A DNA stretch of 64,000 nt from AP-15 sp963796155 (GCA_963796155.1 CAWCKT010000016.1:1-64000), one strand, 5' to 3'; shown: positions 8,740 to 17,320, counted from the first letter of the stretch. Translations and numbers: made by a program. The notes: generated by a model from the letters alone, not told the origin.

Positions 8740-9483
8740 TTGGGACACAGAAATGCAACCGCGGCGGTGATCGGCGCCGGCGACTTCATCGGTGCCGCCA
8801 TCGCCAAGAAATTCGCGTCGGAAGGCTTCACCGTCTTCGCCGGGCGGCGGCAGGGCGAGAAGCTGGCGCCGCTGGTCGCCGAGGTCGAGGCAGCGGGCGG
8901 GCGGATCGTCGGCCGCTCGCTCGATGCGCGCAAGGAGGACGAGATTGCTGCCTTCCTGCAGGACGCCGATGCGACGGCATCGCTCGAGATCTGCATCTTC
9001 AACGTCGGAGCCAATGTCAACTTCCCGCTGCTCGAGACTACCGAGCGGGTGTTCCGCAAGGTCTGGGAAATGGCTTGTTACGCGGGCTTTCTGACCGCTC
9101 GCGAGGCGGCGCGCCTGATGCTGCCGCGTGGGCAGGGCAACATCTTCTTCACCGGGGCTACCGCCGGCATGCGCGGCGGAGTCGGCTATGCCGCCTTCGC
9201 CAGCGCCAAGTTCGGCCTGCGCGCCGTGGCGCAGAGTGCGGCGCGCGAGCTCGGACCGAAGGGTATTCACGTCGCCCACCTGGTCATCGACGCCGGCGTC
9301 GACACCGCTTGGGTGCGCGAGCGGATCAAGGAGCGGGAGGGCGAGGCGGCCCTCGCCAACCTCGATCCAAGCCGGCTGATGCGGCCGGCCTCGGTCGCCG
9401 AGGCCTACTGGCAAATCTATCAGGAGCCGCGCGACGCCTGGTCGTTCGAGCGCGAGATCCGACCCTTTGCAGAAAAATGGTGA
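8740..9483 (+). CDS. SDR-family oxidoreductase with atypical active site
   Basis: A TTG start at 8740 is supported by GAGGAGG about 7 bp upstream. The 247-aa product has an N-terminal Rossmann fold with AAVIGAGDFIGAAIA (glycine motif), the NVGANV strand motif, and a C-terminal half ending in FEREIRPFAEKW. In the catalytic region the usual Tyr-x-x-x-Lys appears as FASAK (Phe in place of Tyr), and the usual Ser is in a GATAG context. It therefore belongs to a divergent SDR group, and classical dehydrogenase chemistry is doubtful. It is followed after 4 bp by a DsbA-fold isomerase gene, so the two form an operon. The substrate is unknown. Confidence 0.82.
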   Translation: MGHRNATAAVIGAGDFIGAAIAKKFASEGFTVFAGRRQGEKLAPLVAEVEAAGGRIVGRSLDARKEDEIAAFLQDADATASLEICIFNVGANVNFPLLETTERVFRKVWEMACYAGFLTAREAARLMLPRGQGNIFFTGATAGMRGGVGYAAFASAKFGLRAVAQSAARELGPKGIHVAHLVIDAGVDTAWVRERIKEREGEAALANLDPSRLMRPASVAEAYWQIYQEPRDAWSFEREIRPFAEKW

Positions 9484-9487
9484 GACG

Positions 9488-10141
9488 ATGGCCAAAGTGG
9501 AATTTCACTTCGATTTCGGCAGCCCCAACGCCTATCTGGCGCATCTGGTGATCCCGGAAATCGAGCGACGGACCGGTGCCAAATTCGAGTATGTGCCGGT
9601 GTTGCTTGGGGGCGTCTTCAAACTGACCGGCAACCGGTCCCCCGCGGAGAGCCTCGCCGGCATCAAGAACAAGCCCGATTACGAGCGCCTCGAGACGGCG
9701 CGCTTCATCGAGCGCCATGGCATCACCCGCTTCCGGCAGAACCCGTTCTTCCCGGTCAACACCTTGACGATCATGCGCGGCGCCATCGCGGCGCAGATAC
9801 TGGGCGTCTTCGAGCGCTATGTCGACGAGATCTACCGGCACATGTGGTCGGAGCCGAAGAAGCTCGACGATCCGGCAGTGCTGCGGGCCGCCTTGCTCGA
9901 ATCCGGTTTCGATGCCGAGCGCTTCGGCGCGCTGGTCCAGGATGCCGATGTCAAGGCACGGCTGCTCGCCAATACCGAGCGCTCGGTGGAACGCGGCACC
10001 TTCGGTTCGCCGACCTTCTTCGTCGGCGACGAGATCTTCTTCGGCAAAGACCGGTTGCGCGATGTCGAGGAGATGATCCTCGCGACGCGCCAGCCAGACC
10101 CAGGGGCGCGCTGCTGGCGCCGACGTCGCGAGGCCGGATGA
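9488..10141 (+). CDS. 2-hydroxychromene-2-carboxylate isomerase / DsbA-family oxidoreductase
   Basis: The start at MAKVEFHFDFGSPNAYLAH is chosen over an upstream in-frame codon because this is where the family begins; it gives about 217 aa. The thioredoxin-like fold is seen from FDFGSPNAY (the glutathione-binding Ser position of kappa-class GST-like isomerases) to SPTFFVGDEIFFGKDRL near the C-terminus. Family members isomerise chromene carboxylates in aromatic degradation with glutathione; many are of unknown specificity. The last ~18 residues (RQPDPGARCWRRRREAG) do not resemble the family and may come from a late frameshift. It follows the SDR gene directly, so a joint role in aromatic or xenobiotic catabolism is plausible. 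Confidence 0.82.
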   Translation: MAKVEFHFDFGSPNAYLAHLVIPEIERRTGAKFEYVPVLLGGVFKLTGNRSPAESLAGIKNKPDYERLETARFIERHGITRFRQNPFFPVNTLTIMRGAIAAQILGVFERYVDEIYRHMWSEPKKLDDPAVLRAALLESGFDAERFGALVQDADVKARLLANTERSVERGTFGSPTFFVGDEIFFGKDRLRDVEEMILATRQPDPGARCWRRRREAG

Positions 10142-10509
10142 AAGACAGGATGCCGGTCTCGCTCGCCAGGCGATGCACCTCCCGGTAAGGCCCGCGCCCT
10201 CGATTATCGCACTGCGGCCGCACGTGCTCGCGCGAGCGACGCCTCGGCCATGAAAAACAGCGTAACCCATTGAAATGGGAGGCCTGCACAACCTGAAATT
10301 GAACACTGCTAAGTGCCGGCCTGATTGTGTAGGAGGGGATCAGGCGTGTTTCTCCTTTTGGTTGTAGCGCGGCTCATCACCAGGGACGCCGACCTTCCTG
10401 GAGACCGCCGCCGCATCGCCGCTCCGGCTGCCTTTTTGGCAAAATCAATGGTCATCTGTGTCTGCTTCGCCGCAGCGGATTATGGTTATCTCAATATATG
10501 ATGCCACTT
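10142..10509. other. Non-coding stretch, nothing firmly identified
   Basis: No open frame here shows protein-like sequence. Around 10315-10400 the text looks like the tail of a decayed mobile element or transposase, but I cannot name one. No convincing hairpin or promoter was seen. Confidence 0.3.
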
Positions 10510-10760
10510 TCACATTTCAAGGTGCGACATCAGACGCCCGCCGCCGCCGCCGGCTCCGCCTGGTGCCGCCGTCTCAACCGGCTCGACGAACGCCCGGTTG
10601 ATGCTGTCGAGCAAGCACCCAGGCGCGCTTGTAGGACATCCCATCTCGCGCGCGGAGGCCAAGATCGAGCCGGTGTCGCGGATGCTTTCGAGCAGCTTGC
10701 CTTACCGCGGCCGATACGCGCCCCGGACTCGAAAACGATGCTGACCCTCGCCCGCGCCAT
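10510..10760 (-). pseudogene. ModE-like molybdate regulator N-terminal domain, frameshifted
   Basis: From an ATG at 10760 the minus strand reads MARARVSIVFESGARIGRGK, then after a one-base slip LLESIRDTGSILASAREMG, then after another slip MSYKRAWVLLDSINRAFVEP. This is the winged helix-turn-helix domain of ModE/LysR-type molybdate-responsive regulators (SISAAAR.MGMSYKRAW pattern). It ends in a Gly-rich tail and a stop at 10510, shorter than the usual ~110-130 aa. Two indels make it a remnant unless they are sequence errors. No modABC genes are nearby. Confidence 0.6.
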
Positions 10761-11105
10761 GTCGGCACTGTGCCACGCGCGAGCCTTCAAATCGTCGCTG
10801 TTTTCACAGAATGGCACTATGCCGCCGCATTAAGCCCGACTTGGCACCGGCTCAAGCACGCTCTGATGCGGCTCGGAGGAATAGACGGCAAAAAATGGCT
10901 TTCCACGAGCGAACGAGCCGCGATCAGAAGCACTCAACCGACATTCCTGAGCGGCAGAGACGGATGAACCGGCAACCCGACTAGGTAGGCTATTTCCGCA
11001 CACGCTTCCGGAGCCCATCCCGATGCCGCAGATCGGATCGACAAGCGCACCGGCGGCACTAAACCCACGCGGAACTTATCAGACAGTAAGAGCCCGCCGC
11101 CGCCC
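10761..11105. other. Non-coding stretch, nothing identified
   Basis: There is no supported gene on either strand; the short frames here are Arg/Ser-rich shadows. It separates the ModE-like remnant from the 3' end of the broken peptide-binding protein gene. Confidence 0.3.
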
Positions 11106-12703
11106 TTATTTGTCAAGCCAGACGTCTTCCATCCGGGCGCCGCTGAAGACGCTCTTGACCATGATCGTCAGCCCCTTCACATAGGCTTGCCAGCAGGTGT
11201 CTCGCCGGTCGTAAAAAATGATCGGACGGGCGCCGTCTTCGGCCAATTTTCTTTCGATCTCCCACACCAGCTGCTTGCGCTTTCCCTGGTCGGTCTCGGC
11301 GGATTGCCGGTCGATCAGCTTGTCCACCTCGGGGTTACAGTATCCGTTATAGTTTCCTTCCGCACCGCAGGCGTAATTTTCGTAAAAGTTCTGGTCGGGG
11401 TCGTCCAGCGCGTTGCCGGTAAGATTGAGGCCGACCGTATAGTCCTTGCGTATGACCTTGGGGTACCAGTTCGTCGTGTCGACCATTTCGAGCGCGCCGT
11501 CGATATAAACCTGCTTCAACTGGTCGATCAGGATCACCGCCGGATCACGATAGAAGGGGGTGTTCCGCGTCGACACTTGATCTTGAGCCGGTTGTCGGGT
11601 CCGTAACCGAGCTGCTCCATGATGTTGCGAGCTTCGGCGCGGCTCTTTGCCACATCGGGATTATATCCCGGCAGCGTTTGCAGGATGTCAGGCGGCATGC
11701 CCCAGATCCCTTCGGGCGGAGGCTGCATGACCCCGCCGATGTCGCCCTGCCCGTCGCTGAGGAGTTGATGTCGATGAACGCTTTGCGGTCCAAACTCATC
11801 GCCATCGCTCGCCGAAGGTCCGGGTCTGAAAAGGCGGCGCGTCCGGTTGACGATCAGATTGCTGCTGACGTTGTTCGGCGCTAGCTCGCAAATCGCCTGC
11901 GGCACCTGGCTGCGGATGTCTTTCAGCAGCGGGACCCGTAAGCTATATGGCCAGGTCATGTCGACCTTGCCGCCGATAAACGCCAATACCGCGGTCGAGA
12001 GATTACCGATGATCGTATACTCGATGCCGTCGAGATAAGGCCGGCCCTCGTTCCAGTAATCGGGGTTTCTCGCCAGTTTGATGGACTCGTTCGGCTTGAA
12101 CTCGACGAATTTGAATGGACCCGTGCCGATTGGATGAGCGCGCATATCGCGCGCCGGCACATGGCAGGGATAGACTGCCGAAAAGCCGGAAGCGAGTAGG
12201 ACGATAAAGGAAGGCTGCGGCCGTTTCAGACGGAAGGTGACCTCATAATCGCCGTTCGGCGTCACTTCTTCGAGGTTGCGGTACCAGGCCTTGCGCGGGT
12301 TGATGCGAAGCTTTTCGCTCGACTTGCCGGTGAGCAATCCCAAGTGCACTGGACGTCCTTCGCCGTGAGGGGCTCGCCATCGTGCCACTTGACGCCTCGG
12401 CGCAGCGAAACGTCAGCTCGGTGCGGTCCTCATTCCACGACCAGCCGGTGGCCAAGTCGGGCACGATCGACTGCAGGCTGTTCTGCTTCTCGTGCTGGTC
12501 GAACATGACCAGATTGTTAAAGACCCCCATCACCGGCCGCTGCGCCAAGCCGTCGTTTCCTCGAGGATCGACATGCTCGCCGGGCTGTCGAGCGTGTACA
12601 TTCGCAGAATGCCGCCAGGTTTCTGGGCGCATGCCGGCTCGGCAGCGAATAGTGTGCCTAGCACCGCGCCAGCCGCCGCCAGCACGCGCAGATGCCGCGT
12701 CAT
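11106..12703 (-). pseudogene. Extracellular solute-binding protein, family 5 (peptide/nickel type), frameshifted
   Basis: The start at 12703 follows GGAGGCAGCAGGAG. The N-terminus MTRHLRVLAAAGAVLGTLFA with ACAQ is a good Sec signal peptide. Family-5 blocks then appear in successive frames: GGILRMYTLDSPASMSILE, FNNLVMFDQHEKQNSLQSIV, LATGWSWNEDRTELTFR, VTFRLKRPQPSFIVLLASGF, PIGTGPFKFVEFKPNESIKL, ARNPDYWNEGRPYLDGIEY, and a C-terminal KLAEDGARPIIFYDRRDTCW. At least four frame changes are needed to connect them over about 530 aa. Such proteins feed peptides or related solutes to an ABC importer; no permease genes are adjacent. It is either a pseudogene or a victim of assembly indels. Confidence 0.8.
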
Positions 12704-12825
12704 CTCCTGCTGCCTCCTTCCAGACCCCGCACCGCTAGGCCTCTTCCGGGCGCGCCGGCGCCGTCGGTCTGGACGGCACGACTGCGACACTCGCACGATC
12801 ACGAGATTGGGATCATGCCGCCGCA

Positions 12826-13470
12826 TTAAGAACAACTCGCGCAACCGCATTGCTCACCCCGCCAAGCCTTCTGACCTTCGCGGACACAGAGAGCGGAGAT
12901 CGCCAGCGCAATTACTGGATCAAGCCACCAGAGGCCAAAAAGAGTGTTCGCGGCGAGGCCGACTAATACCGCGCCGGCGAGGATCGCGCACAGGACGTTT
13001 TGCGTTCCCTCTCCGTAGGTGGCGCGCGAGCCGAGCGTTTCGCCGATGCGCTGTTTCGCCCGCCCGAGCCACGGACACAGCATCAATGTGCCGGCCGTCA
13101 GGACGATGCCGAGCCAACTGGTTTCGGCAGCCGCGCCCTCGATCAATGTCTCGATCGCTTCAGCCGCCACATACGGGGCGAGCAGGAAGAAGCTGACTGC
13201 CACCCATTTTTGCCCGCGGCGCTCGGCATCGGCTGAGATCCTGCGGGTTCCGGTGAAGCGCCAAATGACGATGACGCTCGCAAGGCCCTCGATCGCACTG
13301 TCGAGGCCAAAGGCGACCAGCGCGATCGACCCGGCCAAGATGCCGGAGACTACGCCCACCGCTCCTTCGATCCCTAGCCAGATAAGCGTGAGCGCCGCCA
13401 AAAACTTGGCGCGGCGTGCGAGGCGCAACCACAACAAGCTGCCCGGCGTGATGTCGATATGAGCAACCAT
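12826..13470 (-). CDS. Cation diffusion facilitator-like cation transporter
   Basis: This 214-aa integral membrane protein has about five to six hydrophobic segments (for example FLAALTLIWLGIEGAVGVV, SIALVAFGLDSAIEGLASVI, FFLLAPYVAAEAIETLI). The motif GLDSAIEG resembles the metal-site helix of CDF/cation-efflux proteins, although the protein is shorter than typical CDF transporters and lacks the C-terminal cytoplasmic domain. The C-terminus carries a Cys cluster (QCGCASC) that could bind soft metals. It lies just beyond the ACR3 pump gene on the same strand, 106 bp downstream, so it may belong to the arsenic operon. Substrate is inferred only from this context. Confidence 0.72.
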   Translation of the reverse strand: MVAHIDITPGSLLWLRLARRAKFLAALTLIWLGIEGAVGVVSGILAGSIALVAFGLDSAIEGLASVIVIWRFTGTRRISADAERRGQKWVAVSFFLLAPYVAAEAIETLIEGAAAETSWLGIVLTAGTLMLCPWLGRAKQRIGETLGSRATYGEGTQNVLCAILAGAVLVGLAANTLFGLWWLDPVIALAISALCVREGQKAWRGEQCGCASCS

Positions 13471-13576
13471 CCGTCAGGAATTCCCGTTCCGCATGGGTTC
13501 TGTCAATCCCTATGCCGCCGGAACGCCTTGAAGGCGGCGGCAACGAGGTGGCCCCGAGCAGCCGCTTGAATGATGA

Positions 13577-14662
13577 TCACACGGACGGCAATGCCGTTCG
13601 ACGCTTGTACCACCCTTGCGTCCGCAACACGATCCGCACGACCGAGAGCATGACCGGCACTTCGACCAGCACGCCGACTACGGTTGCGAGCGCGGCACCC
13701 GACCGAAAACCAAAGAGTGCGATCGCGGCGGCGACCGCCAGCTCAAAGAAATTCGATGCGCCGATCAGCGCCGACGGGCAGGCGACATTGTACGGCACGC
13801 CGAGCGCCCGGTTGAGCACATAGGCGATGCCGGCATTGAGGTAGACCTGTATTATGATCGGCACCGCCAGCAGCGCGATGATCAGCGGTTGCTTGACGAT
13901 TTCCTCGCCCTGAAAACCAAACAGCAGCACCAGTGTCGCCAGCAGGGCCAAGAGCGAGATCGGTTGCAGCCGGCGCAGGGTTTGTGCCAATGCCGCATCA
14001 GCGCCACGCGCCAGCAATGACCGCCGCCAGAGCTGCGCTGCGATCACCGGTACGACGATGTAGAGGACGACCGACAGGAAGAGTGTCGTCCACGGAACCG
14101 TGATCGACGACAGGCCGAGCAACAGCCCGACGATCGGCGCAAAGGCAAAAACCATAATCGTGTCGTTGAGCGCGACCTGCGTGAGCGTGAAATTCGGCTC
14201 GCCGTCGGTCAGGTGCGACCAGACGAACACCATCGCCGTGCAGGGGGCGGCTGCAAGGAGGATCAGTCCGGCGATATAGCTGTTGATTTCGTCCGCCGGC
14301 AGCCACGGGCGAAACAGCCAGCCGATGAACAGCCAACCGAGCAATGCCATGCTGAACGGTTTGACCAGCCAGTTGATGCCGACGGTTACGGCGATACCGC
14401 ACCATTGCTCGGCGACCCGATGCAATGCGCCGAAATCGACCTTGAGCAGCATCGGCACGATCATCAGCCAGATCAGCACCGCGACCGGAATATTGACTTG
14501 CGCCGCGGTCATGCGGCCGAGCGCTTGGAACGGCGTAGGCATCAGACGCCCAAGCACGATCCCAGCGACGATGCAGAGCGCCACCCACACCGTCAGATAA
14601 CGCTCAAAGGTTCCGAGCGCCAGCGTCGCGCGACGCCGGCTTATTTCAGTGACCGAGGTCAT
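13577..14662 (-). CDS. arsB: ACR3-family arsenite efflux permease
   Basis: This 361-aa inner-membrane protein of about ten helices belongs to the bile/arsenite/riboflavin transporter superfamily. It shows the ACR3 signatures NIPVAVLIWLMIVPMLLKVD, the essential cysteine Cys141 in LLAAAPCTAMVFVWSHL, LTQVALNDTIMVFAFAPIV, and CPSALIGASNFFELAVA. ACR3 pumps export arsenite driven by the proton motive force. Its ATG overlaps the TGA of a 29-codon arsC stub (ATGA), so translation is coupled to the upstream reading frame. It is the third surviving element of an arsR-arsM-(arsC)-ACR3 operon. The name arsB is used loosely; acr3 is equally valid. Confidence 0.95.
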   Translation of the reverse strand: MTSVTEISRRRATLALGTFERYLTVWVALCIVAGIVLGRLMPTPFQALGRMTAAQVNIPVAVLIWLMIVPMLLKVDFGALHRVAEQWCGIAVTVGINWLVKPFSMALLGWLFIGWLFRPWLPADEINSYIAGLILLAAAPCTAMVFVWSHLTDGEPNFTLTQVALNDTIMVFAFAPIVGLLLGLSSITVPWTTLFLSVVLYIVVPVIAAQLWRRSLLARGADAALAQTLRRLQPISLLALLATLVLLFGFQGEEIVKQPLIIALLAVPIIIQVYLNAGIAYVLNRALGVPYNVACPSALIGASNFFELAVAAAIALFGFRSGAALATVVGVLVEVPVMLSVVRIVLRTQGWYKRRTALPSV

Positions 14663-14748
14663 AGCAGCTCCAGCACCTCGGCGAGGATGCTGCGCGCCGA
14701 ATTGCCGGTGCAGAGAAAGAGCACGTTGTGGGTGCGTTTGTGCGCCAT
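14659..14748 (-). pseudogene. arsC: arsC stub: arsenate reductase N-terminus cut to 29 codons
   Basis: The minus strand encodes MAHKRTHNVLFLCTGNSARS followed by ILAEVLELL and a stop. The P-loop C-T-G-N-S-A-R-S with its nucleophilic cysteine is intact and is characteristic of low-molecular-weight-phosphatase-type arsenate reductases, which are normally about 130-175 aa. The stop TGA overlaps the ATG of the ACR3 gene, as full-length arsC genes often do, so the simplest explanation is an in-frame internal deletion of arsC that kept the coupling to the pump. It could still be translated as a leader peptide; arsenate reduction by this product is not expected. Confidence 0.75.
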
Positions 14749-14767
14749 GCTCGGACGACCGCGCGCG

Positions 14768-15556
14768 TCACGGTTTGCGGGCTTCGACCGTGGCCGAGAC
14801 GATGTGGTTTTCAATGTCCCGGCCCGGAGCCCAAGACTTGATCAGCTCGCGGCTCTCCGGTTGCGGCGTCACCCGGACATCGGCAAATCCGGCGCTCGCA
14901 AGCCAATCCTCGATGTGCTCGGCCGGAGCCGCACCGGCGACGCAGCCGCACAGCAAGGCGGGATCTGACCGCAGCTCGACCGGCAGCGGCGTGGTGTTGA
15001 TGATGTCCGACACCGCGAGCCGCCCGCCGGGTTTGAGGACGCGAAACGCTTCGCGGAACACCTGCTCCTTGTCGGGGACGAGGTTGATCACGCAATTCGA
15101 GATCACGATGTCGGCCGTGTTGTCGCCGATCGGCAGGTGTTCAAGCTCCCCGAGCCGGAATTCGACGTTGCCGGCTCCGACGCGCGCGGCATTGTCGCGC
15201 GCCTTTTTCAGCATCTCGTGGGTCATGTCGACGCCGATCACATAGCCGGCGTCGCCGACCTGCCGCGCCGCCAGAAAACAGTCAAACCCGGCACCGCTGC
15301 CGAGATCGACGACGACCTCGCCCGGTCGCATCGCGGCAATCGCCTGCGGGTTGCCGCAGCCAAGCCCGAGATTGGCACCCTCGGGAACGGTGGCCAGCTC
15401 CGCCTCGGAATAGCCCATCCGCCGCGCCTTGTCGTGCGACGCGGCTTCCGGGCCGCAACAGGACGCCGGCGACGGCGCGCAGCAGCTCGCCTCGCCGGCC
15501 GCGGCGATGCCGCCATAGCGCGCCCGCACCATTTCCTTAATTCGATCCTCATCCAT
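14768..15556 (-). CDS. arsM: Arsenite S-adenosylmethionine methyltransferase ArsM
   Basis: The 262-aa product has a class I methyltransferase fold with the SAM-binding motif VVVDLGSGAGFDCF (residues 81-94). The three cysteines that bind As(III) in ArsM are in place: Cys67 in LGLGCGNP, Cys155 in VISNCVINLVPDK, and Cys205 in LLCGCVAGA. An extra Cys-rich N-terminus (SCCAPSPASCC) is common in ArsM. It methylates arsenite stepwise to volatile or less retained species. The gene sits 11 bp after arsR and just before the arsC stub, so detoxification here would combine methylation with ACR3 export. Confidence 0.96.
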   Translation of the reverse strand: MDEDRIKEMVRARYGGIAAAGEASCCAPSPASCCGPEAASHDKARRMGYSEAELATVPEGANLGLGCGNPQAIAAMRPGEVVVDLGSGAGFDCFLAARQVGDAGYVIGVDMTHEMLKKARDNAARVGAGNVEFRLGELEHLPIGDNTADIVISNCVINLVPDKEQVFREAFRVLKPGGRLAVSDIINTTPLPVELRSDPALLCGCVAGAAPAEHIEDWLASAGFADVRVTPQPESRELIKSWAPGRDIENHIVSATVEARKP

Positions 15557-15567
15557 GCTTCGTCTCC

Positions 15568-15942
15568 CTATGCGGCCGTGGTCTTCGTCGTGGCATCGGC
15601 GCAGCAGCCGGTAGCCGGATCGCAGACCGGCGCGCTGGCCGCATCGCGCCCGCAGCAGTTTTCGGTGAGGTAGGCCAAGAGCGCGTTCATCGTGCCGTAT
15701 TCGGCCGAATAGATCAGCTGCCGGCTCAGGCGGCGCTGGGTGATCAGGCCGGCATGGACGAGCTGCGCCAAGTGGAAGGACAGCGACGAGGGTTGAACCC
15801 CGAGCCGCTCCGCGATCACCCCTGCCGGCAGACCCGCCGGCCCGGCCGTGATCAGCAATCGGAACAGCGCCAACCGGGTTTCTTGAGCGAGCGCGCCGAG
15901 AGCGGCGATCGCGCGTTTCTCATCCATACCGATACGTTCCAT
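15568..15942 (-). CDS. arsR: ArsR-family arsenic-responsive repressor
   Basis: A 124-aa winged-helix repressor; an in-frame Met at 15927 (MDEKRAI) is an alternative start. The helix-turn-helix is in VIAERLGVQPSSLSFHLAQL, followed by the wing GLITQRRLSRQLIYSAEYG. The metal-binding cysteines appear to be C-terminal (ENCCGRD and CDPATGCC), as in ArsR subgroups that sense As(III) outside the DNA-recognition helix. It is the first gene of the operon and would repress it until arsenite binds. A large symmetric dyad lies immediately upstream and is the likely operator. Confidence 0.95.
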   Translation of the reverse strand: MERIGMDEKRAIAALGALAQETRLALFRLLITAGPAGLPAGVIAERLGVQPSSLSFHLAQLVHAGLITQRRLSRQLIYSAEYGTMNALLAYLTENCCGRDAASAPVCDPATGCCADATTKTTAA

Positions 15943-15943
15943 G

Positions 15944-16011
15944 CTTCAACTATGCTCAAAATATATACCGCGCAGCATACGGATCAAGAGACATTTTGAA
16001 AATTGTTGAAG
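15944..16011. promoter_or_regulatory. Symmetric double dyad upstream of arsR, probable ArsR operator
   Basis: Two nested inverted repeats are arranged with equal spacing: CTTCAAC (15944-15950), 5 bp, TCAAAAT (15956-15962), then a 30-bp centre, ATTTTGA (15993-15999), 5 bp, GTTGAAG (16005-16011). The whole is AT-rich against the background and starts one base before the arsR start codon. ArsR proteins bind such TCAA/TTGA dyads as dimers, so two dimers on a looped or paired site is a reasonable reading. Confidence 0.6.
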
Positions 16012-16384
16012 CTACGTATTCTGCCCCTCGACCTAGAGAAGTGCGATGGGTACGGACCAGCGTCTACCGCAAGGCCGCGCGGCAGAGCGCCCAGCGAGCC
16101 CAAGCACTGGGCAACCGAATATTTTTGGCATGCTTGATTACACAGTTGAAGCACTAGCAGCTTGCGTAAAAACGAACTTGGTGCCGAAAATCGTCATTCC
16201 GGACGAAGCGAAGCGTAGAGCCGGAATCCAGTAAGCCACTAAAAGATATAGATTTCCGCTTTCACGGGAATGACGGTTCAAGGGTAGCGTCGGCTCTTTT
16301 CATTGGCACGCGACTTTTTCCGCAACTTGCTAGACGCGTGGCATGGCGCAACGTCTTTTCCGGCCCCGCGCGCCAGTTGACCGA
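16012..16384. other. Intergenic region between arsR and the NmrA-like gene
   Basis: This 373-bp region holds no supported gene. It contains the palindromic repeat at 16192-16275; the short frame crossing it (ending KIVIPDEAKRRAGIQ) is a translation of that repeat. The upstream AT-rich part may hold the divergent promoter side of arsR. Confidence 0.4.
16192..16275. repeat. REP-like palindromic element (CGTCATTCC...GGAATGACG)
   Basis: The 84-bp element is bounded by the 9-bp inverted repeat CGTCATTCC / GGAATGACG and has internal GCCGGAATCCAG and CCGCTTTCACGGGAATG arms. It is the same family as the element inside imuB (25337-25419), which also ends in GATGACG. These are dispersed extragenic palindromes common in alphaproteobacteria and closely related to those that encode PAKAGIQ...LDPRLRGDD when read in frame. 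Confidence 0.7.
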
Positions 16385-17320
16385 TCAAGCCTTGATTTCA
16401 GGCCGCGTGAATTCAGCGGCGTGCAACTTGACGAAGTCGTGCATGCTGATCGGCTTTTGGCCTGTGAGCTTGAACAGGTCGTCGGTCATACGGTCGTAGC
16501 GGCCCTGCTTGTTCAGCTCCGTCATTACGGAGAGGTGCTTGACGGTGTGCGCCGGCACACCGGCCGCCAGAAGCTTCTCGCTCCACTCAGACACCGGCAC
16601 GTCGCGATAGCGGATCGTCCGGCCCAGCGCCTCGGAGAACGCGCGCGCATAGTGCTCAAGATCGGCCAATTCGAAGCCGGTGAGATTGTAGATCTGGCCG
16701 ATGTGCGGCGTCGGATCGTCGAGGACGACCGATACGGCGCGCGCCACATCCACAGCCGAGATCGGTGAGGTCTTGCCGCCGCCCATCGGCAGCGCCAGTT
16801 CGTCGGCGTCCCGCACGCCCGGGGCAGCGAAAAGCCGGAAGAACCCTTCGAGGAAGACCGTTGGTCGGATGGTGACGACCGGGAGGCCCGACCAAGACAA
16901 GGCCTGTTCCGCCAGCCAGTGCAGCTTGTGCTGCGGGCTGTCGGTGCTCTCGGTGATGCTCATCTGCGTGACCGTCATTTGCGAAATGTTCACGAAGGCC
17001 TCGACGCCGTGGTGGCGCGCCATGGCGGCGGTGTTGACCGTCGCCGTCAGGTAATCAGCCGAAACCGACATGCCGAAGTAGATCCGCTGGCAGCCTTCGA
17101 TCGCGCGGTGCATCGAAGTTAGATCTGTCAGGTCGCCTTGCATGACCTCGGCGCCGCTCTGGCGCAGGGCCTCGGCGCGCTCATCCTCTCGGCGAACCAA
17201 GGCGCGCACCTTGTGCCCTTTGGCGAGCAGCATCTGGGTGAGGTTGCGGCCGATAGAACCGACGGCGCCAGCTGCGCCCGTCACCAGGATTGGGCTCTCA
17301 TGTAAAGATTTCGCAGTCAT
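16385..17320 (-). CDS. NmrA-like / SDR-family NAD(P)-binding protein
   Basis: The 311-aa protein begins with the NAD(P)-binding glycine motif ILVTGAAGAVGSIGRNL, followed by ALVRREDERAEALRQSGAEV and GDLTDLTSMHRAIEGC, which are typical of atypical SDRs of the NmrA/HSCARG/azoreductase-like type. It lacks a convincing YxxxK catalytic pair; VTIRPTVFLEGFF and GQIYNLTGFELADLEHYA match the C-terminal part of this family. Members act as quinone or azo reductases or redox sensors. It stands alone, with 257 bp of non-coding DNA before the next gene. Substrate unknown. Confidence 0.82.
   Translation of the reverse strand: MTAKSLHESPILVTGAAGAVGSIGRNLTQMLLAKGHKVRALVRREDERAEALRQSGAEVMQGDLTDLTSMHRAIEGCQRIYFGMSVSADYLTATVNTAAMARHHGVEAFVNISQMTVTQMSITESTDSPQHKLHWLAEQALSWSGLPVVTIRPTVFLEGFFRLFAAPGVRDADELALPMGGGKTSPISAVDVARAVSVVLDDPTPHIGQIYNLTGFELADLEHYARAFSEALGRTIRYRDVPVSEWSEKLLAAGVPAHTVKHLSVMTELNKQGRYDRMTDDLFKLTGQKPISMHDFVKLHAAEFTRPEIKA

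Noticed and set aside
10498..10833. 111-codon + strand frame
   Set aside because: It is antisense to the ModE-like remnant, which matches a known domain.
16046..16234. 62-codon + strand frame ending in KIVIPDEAKRRAGIQ
   Set aside because: The end is the translation of the REP-like element, and the rest has no protein-like pattern.
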